Shown: piece after piece, positions 15,329-17,503 of the stretch
Position numbering within the stretch: position 1 is the first letter of the stretch
Layout of the letters: every line of letters begins with the position of its first letter
From: Burkholderiales bacterium
GTDB lineage: Bacteria > Pseudomonadota > Gammaproteobacteria > Burkholderiales > SG8-41
Direction: 5' to 3'
DNA: 17,503 nt
NCBI GenBank assembly: GCA_019746155.1
Contig: JAIESJ010000056.1
Coordinates: 1-17,503, forward strand
Made by a program: the position numbers and the translations under genes
Notes under the pieces: generated by a model
The model's database searches: none
Seen by the model: the letters and a program-made list of their open reading frames with translations, nothing else
Told to the model about the DNA's origin: nothing

Positions 15329-15868
15329 ATGAGTAAGAAAATTCTCCTGGTCGTGCCGGAAGCCCCCGCGCCCGACTCATCCACCCCGGCGGCCCAGCGC
15401 CGCATCGAAAAGGCCGGGCTCCGTCTCGGCATTCTCGACAACAGCAAGGGCAACGCCGATCACCTGCTCAGGTTCCTGGTCGAAGGAGTGCGGGCGGCAC
15501 TGCCCATCGCGTCGATGATATCGCTGCGCAAGAGCAGCGTCAGTCTGCCGGCGCCGGCCGAGATTCTCGACCAGCTTGCAGCAGAGGCCGACTGCGTCGT
15601 CAGCGCCATGGCCGACTGAGGGTCCTGCACGTCGTGGAGTGTCCACGACATGGCAGAGCTGAGAAAGCGTGGTCTCGTTACCGCCGTCATCTGCTCCGGC
15701 CCCTTCCGCAAGCTGGGCCAGGCCCAGGCGCGCGTATTCGGCGTGCCGGACCTGCCGCTGATCGTGATTCCGCATCCTCTGGGCGGACTCTCGCTGGACG
15801 AGGTCAGGGGCCGCGCCGAGGCGGCGATTCCCAAAGTCATCGATCTTCTCAGGGAACATATTCGATGA
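15329..15868 (+). CDS. UGSC-family selenoprotein, in-frame TGA at codon 97 read as selenocysteine
   Basis: A 179-aa protein if the TGA at 15617-15619 is decoded as selenocysteine: the frame continues uninterrupted to the TGA at 15866-15868. Sec97 opens the motif U-G-S-C (Cys100), flanked by ADCVVSAMAD before and TSWSVHDMAELRK after. The second half has VICSGPF (Cys122) and IPHPLGG. Without readthrough the product would be a 96-aa fragment, yet the reading frame after the TGA is clearly protein-like and overlaps the next gene by ATGA. A SECIS-like hairpin follows the TGA. UGSC proteins are a known selenoprotein family of unknown function, reported from marine metagenomes; a thiol/selenol redox role is inferred. 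The ATG at 15329 is preferred over an in-frame GTG at 15317 because GGGAGAAG precedes it at good spacing. sel genes are not in this window. Confidence 0.88.
15631..15649 (+). promoter_or_regulatory. Bacterial SECIS-like hairpin directing Sec insertion
   Basis: GTCGTGGA (15631-15638) and TCCACGAC (15642-15649) form a perfect 8-bp stem closing a GTG loop. The first loop base is G and lies 19 bases after the TGA, inside the window accepted for bacterial SECIS elements (about 16-37). Two more pairs (15628-15629 with 15651-15652) are possible past a C-A mismatch. The element is inside the coding region, as SelB-dependent decoding in bacteria requires. Confidence 0.82.
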
Positions 15869-16980
15869 CCGATCTTTTGCAGTTGCTCAAGGCCCCGGGA
15901 GCCGGCGTTGAGGCTGCCGACGATTTCGAGGCGATCAATGCGCTGTGCCGTGAGCGCGGCTGGAGCGACGGCCTGCCTGTCGTGCCGCCGAGCGCCGACC
16001 GCGTGGAGCGGATGCTCGCCTATTGCGACCGTCCGTGGAACGAACCGGTGGCCGCGATTCCGCCGCGCTACGGTGCGGCGACACCGCTGCGGCTGGCTGC
16101 CAACGCGGTGATGGCCGGCTGCCGGCCGGAATATTTTCCGCTTATCGTTCTTGCCGTCGAGGCCATGTGCGAAGAGCCGTTCAACCTCTATGGCATCCAG
16201 GCCACGACCCATCTTTGCGCGCCGTTGATCATCGTCAACGGCCCGGTGGCGAGAGAACTCGGGATAAATTCAGGGCACAACGCCTTCGGGCCCGGCGAGC
16301 AAAGCAACGCGACCATCGGGCGCGCCGTTCGCCTTGCGCTCCTCAATATCGGCGGCGCCATTCCCGGCTCGGGCGACATGTCCACCTTCGGCTCGCCGGC
16401 AAAGTACACCTACTGTGTCGCCGAGAACGAGGCGGCGAGCCCGTGGGAGCCGCTGCACGTCGAGCACGGTTTTCCTGCCGAGGCGAGTACGGTGACGGTG
16501 GTCGGAGCCGAGTGTCCCCACAATATCAACGATCACGAAAGCCTTTCCGCCGAGGGCGTGCTCACGACGATCGCCGGCACGGTGGCGATCACCGGCACCA
16601 ACGACGTCTTCTACAAGGCGAAGCCGCTGGTGGTCATGAGCCCGGAACACGCGGCGACCGTGGCGGGAGGAGGATATTCGAAAGCCGACGCCAAACGCTT
16701 TCTCTACGAGCACGCGCGACTGCCGCTCGGCAGATTCTCCAGGGAGAACATCGAACGCCGCCTGCGGGTGAAGTTTCCCGAGCGATTTGCCAAAGCCGGC
16801 ATGGATGCGCTCGTGCCGATGGTACAGGACCCGGACGATTTCATGATCGTCGTGCTCGGCGGCGCGGGAAAACACTCGGCTTTCATCCCGACCTTCGGCG
16901 CAACGCGGCCCGTCACTCGCGCGCTCAAACGACGCGACGGCCAGTTCGCGCACTCGGTGGAAGACTTCCGGCGCAGCTAG
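15865..16980 (+). CDS. Conserved protein of unknown function, translationally coupled partner of the UGSC selenoprotein
   Basis: A 371-aa protein with no signal peptide or clear membrane segment. I do not recognise a characterised family. Notable features are the N-terminal GWSDGLPVVPPS motif (about 32-43), a Gly/Asn-rich stretch around 133-172 (INSGHNAFGPGEQSN and GGAIPGSGD), an ECPHNINDHES motif at 216-226, and seven cysteines (28, 54, 86, 102, 118, 184, 217). The start ATG at 15865 shares ATGA with the selenoprotein stop and has AGGGA nine bases upstream, so the two are translated together and probably form a complex. The abundance of Cys and His suggests thiol or metal chemistry, possibly the substrate-binding or catalytic partner of the Sec subunit. 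The next frame begins two bases after its TAG stop. Confidence 0.85.
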   Translation: MTDLLQLLKAPGAGVEAADDFEAINALCRERGWSDGLPVVPPSADRVERMLAYCDRPWNEPVAAIPPRYGAATPLRLAANAVMAGCRPEYFPLIVLAVEAMCEEPFNLYGIQATTHLCAPLIIVNGPVARELGINSGHNAFGPGEQSNATIGRAVRLALLNIGGAIPGSGDMSTFGSPAKYTYCVAENEAASPWEPLHVEHGFPAEASTVTVVGAECPHNINDHESLSAEGVLTTIAGTVAITGTNDVFYKAKPLVVMSPEHAATVAGGGYSKADAKRFLYEHARLPLGRFSRENIERRLRVKFPERFAKAGMDALVPMVQDPDDFMIVVLGGAGKHSAFIPTFGATRPVTRALKRRDGQFAHSVEDFRRS

Positions 16981-16982
16981 CC

Positions 16983-17357
16983 ATGCGCGCGGCACTCGAT
17001 GGGTACACGTGGATGATGTTGACCTCGCAGCTACTGGTCGCAAGCTCAGTATATCCCAATCTCAAGTTCAACCTGGACAAGGATTTCGCCTCGATCAGCC
17101 TGATCGGAACAGTACCGTTTGTTCAAGTGGTCAGCCCGCAAGTGCCGGCAAAGTCGACCGGGCGGGTAAGGGCGCTGGGCGTCACCAGCCGGAAGCGTTC
17201 TGCACTGATTCCCGACGTGCCGTCGATCTCGGAAGCGGTGCCCGGCTACGAGATGCTCGGATGGTACAGTCTGGTGGCCCCCACTGGCACGCCGCCCGCG
17301 GTGCTGGCCAAGGTGAGCGTCGAAGTGGTCAAGGCCTCCGGCGTGGATCTTAAATAG
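16983..17357 (+). pseudogene. Bug/TctC receptor remnant with 5' loss and two in-frame internal deletions
   Basis: A 124-aa frame made only of receptor pieces. It begins inside the first lobe (AALDGYT, equal to the PDGYT turn), so the signal peptide and about 80 residues are missing. It continues to VPAKS, then jumps to GRVRALGVTSRKRS, skipping about 77 residues by comparison with the intact receptor at 14232-15206. It runs to LAKVSVEVVK and joins directly to the C-terminal ASGVDLK, skipping about 42 residues. Each join keeps the frame and the normal stop context. Without a signal peptide or the second lobe it cannot be a working receptor. It starts two bases after the preceding gene's stop, so it may still be translated by coupling. 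Confidence 0.8.
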
Positions 17358-17390
17358 AGGCGCTCGACGCTGAGCCGTGGTGGCATATAA

Positions 17391-17420
17391 AAAAGAGGTC
17401 GGTGTTCAAGCTCACCTCTT
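17391..17420 (-). terminator. Intrinsic terminator downstream of tRNA-Asn
   Basis: Reading on the minus strand, AAGAGGT (17420-17414) pairs with ACCTCTT (17399-17393), around a 14-base loop, and is followed by a continuous T-run and an AT-rich stretch. This is a good Rho-independent terminator for the tRNA transcript. On the plus strand the same stem is followed by TCTTTTG, so it may also stop rightward transcription from the selenoprotein operon. Confidence 0.7.
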
Positions 17421-17428
17421 CTTTTGAA

Positions 17429-17503
17429 TGGCTCCCCGACCTGGGCTCGAACCAGGGACCTGCGGATTAACAGTCCGTCGCTCTACCGACTGAGCTATCG
17501 GGG
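17429..17503 (-). tRNA. tRNA-Asn (GTT), lacking only its first base at the window edge
   Basis: The minus strand gives a full cloverleaf: acceptor strand CCCCGA pairing with TCGGGG, a D-arm with AGCTCAGTCGGTAGAGC, anticodon stem-loop with GTT (17471-17469) read as CTGTTAA, a T-arm with GGTTCGAGCC, and an encoded CCA (17431-17429). The first acceptor base lies outside the window. The anticodon GTT reads Asn codons AAC and AAU. It is convergent with the selenoprotein operon, and its 3' end faces the accessory genes. Confidence 0.96.

Noticed and set aside
15317..15619. Calling the first part of the UGSC gene a complete 100-aa protein ending at TGA, with a separate small gene at 15650-15868
   Set aside because: The second piece lacks its own ribosome site, continues the same frame across the TGA, and the UGSC motif plus SECIS-like stem explain the stop codon.
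16023..17357. A 444-codon frame that joins an out-of-frame reading of the UGSC partner gene to the receptor remnant
   Set aside because: Up to 16980 it is the wrong frame of a well-supported gene (Arg/Gly-rich, no motifs); only the part after 16983 encodes receptor sequence.
1..17503. CRISPR arrays, transposase genes, complete insertion sequences or phage genes
   Set aside because: I looked for regularly spaced repeats, transposase motifs and terminal inverted repeats, and saw none.

Overview
The window is GC-rich and dense with genes. It looks like accessory catabolic DNA from a betaproteobacterium, probably Burkholderiales. The main evidence is five loci of the Bug/TctC periplasmic solute-receptor family (three intact, two decayed) in 17.5 kb, an expansion typical of Bordetella, Achromobacter and Cupriavidus relatives, plus orphan dehydrogenases, cupins and amidohydrolases. 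The taxonomic assignment is inference.

Left part (1-6302, minus strand). A probable operon reads leftward: two Gfo/Idh/MocA oxidoreductases overlapping by 4 bp, two Bug receptors, a 305-bp spacer with a strong hairpin, an M24 (creatinase / Xaa-Pro peptidase fold) hydrolase with an altered metal site, and a zinc alcohol dehydrogenase cut by the window edge. A LysR regulator (6612-7592) is divergent. The shared 309-bp spacer holds a good sigma70-type promoter for the operon, with a T-N11-A dyad centred about 65 bp upstream of the predicted start, as expected for LysR activation.

Middle part (7677-14023, plus strand). An ACMSD-type amidohydrolase and NudC are followed by a second cluster: a bicupin protein, a decayed Bug receptor, a beta-hydroxyacid dehydrogenase with no normal start codon behind an AT-rich island, an LVIVD-repeat protein and a CobW/G3E metallochaperone GTPase. 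The last three genes overlap or nearly touch.

Right part (14232-17503). An intact Bug receptor precedes the most notable item. Positions 15329-15868 form one gene with an in-frame TGA at codon 97, read here as selenocysteine in a U-G-S-C motif. A perfect 8-bp stem with a GTG loop lies at the correct distance for a bacterial SECIS. The gene has its own promoter candidate and overlaps by 4 bp a conserved 371-aa protein of unknown function. A Bug remnant with several in-frame deletions follows, then a convergent terminator and a tRNA-Asn(GTT) on the minus strand.

A plausible overall reading is that Bug receptors capture organic acids and several small enzyme sets oxidise, reduce or hydrolyse them. 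No substrate can be named from sequence alone. The UGSC selenoprotein with its partner is the best candidate for an uncharacterised system.
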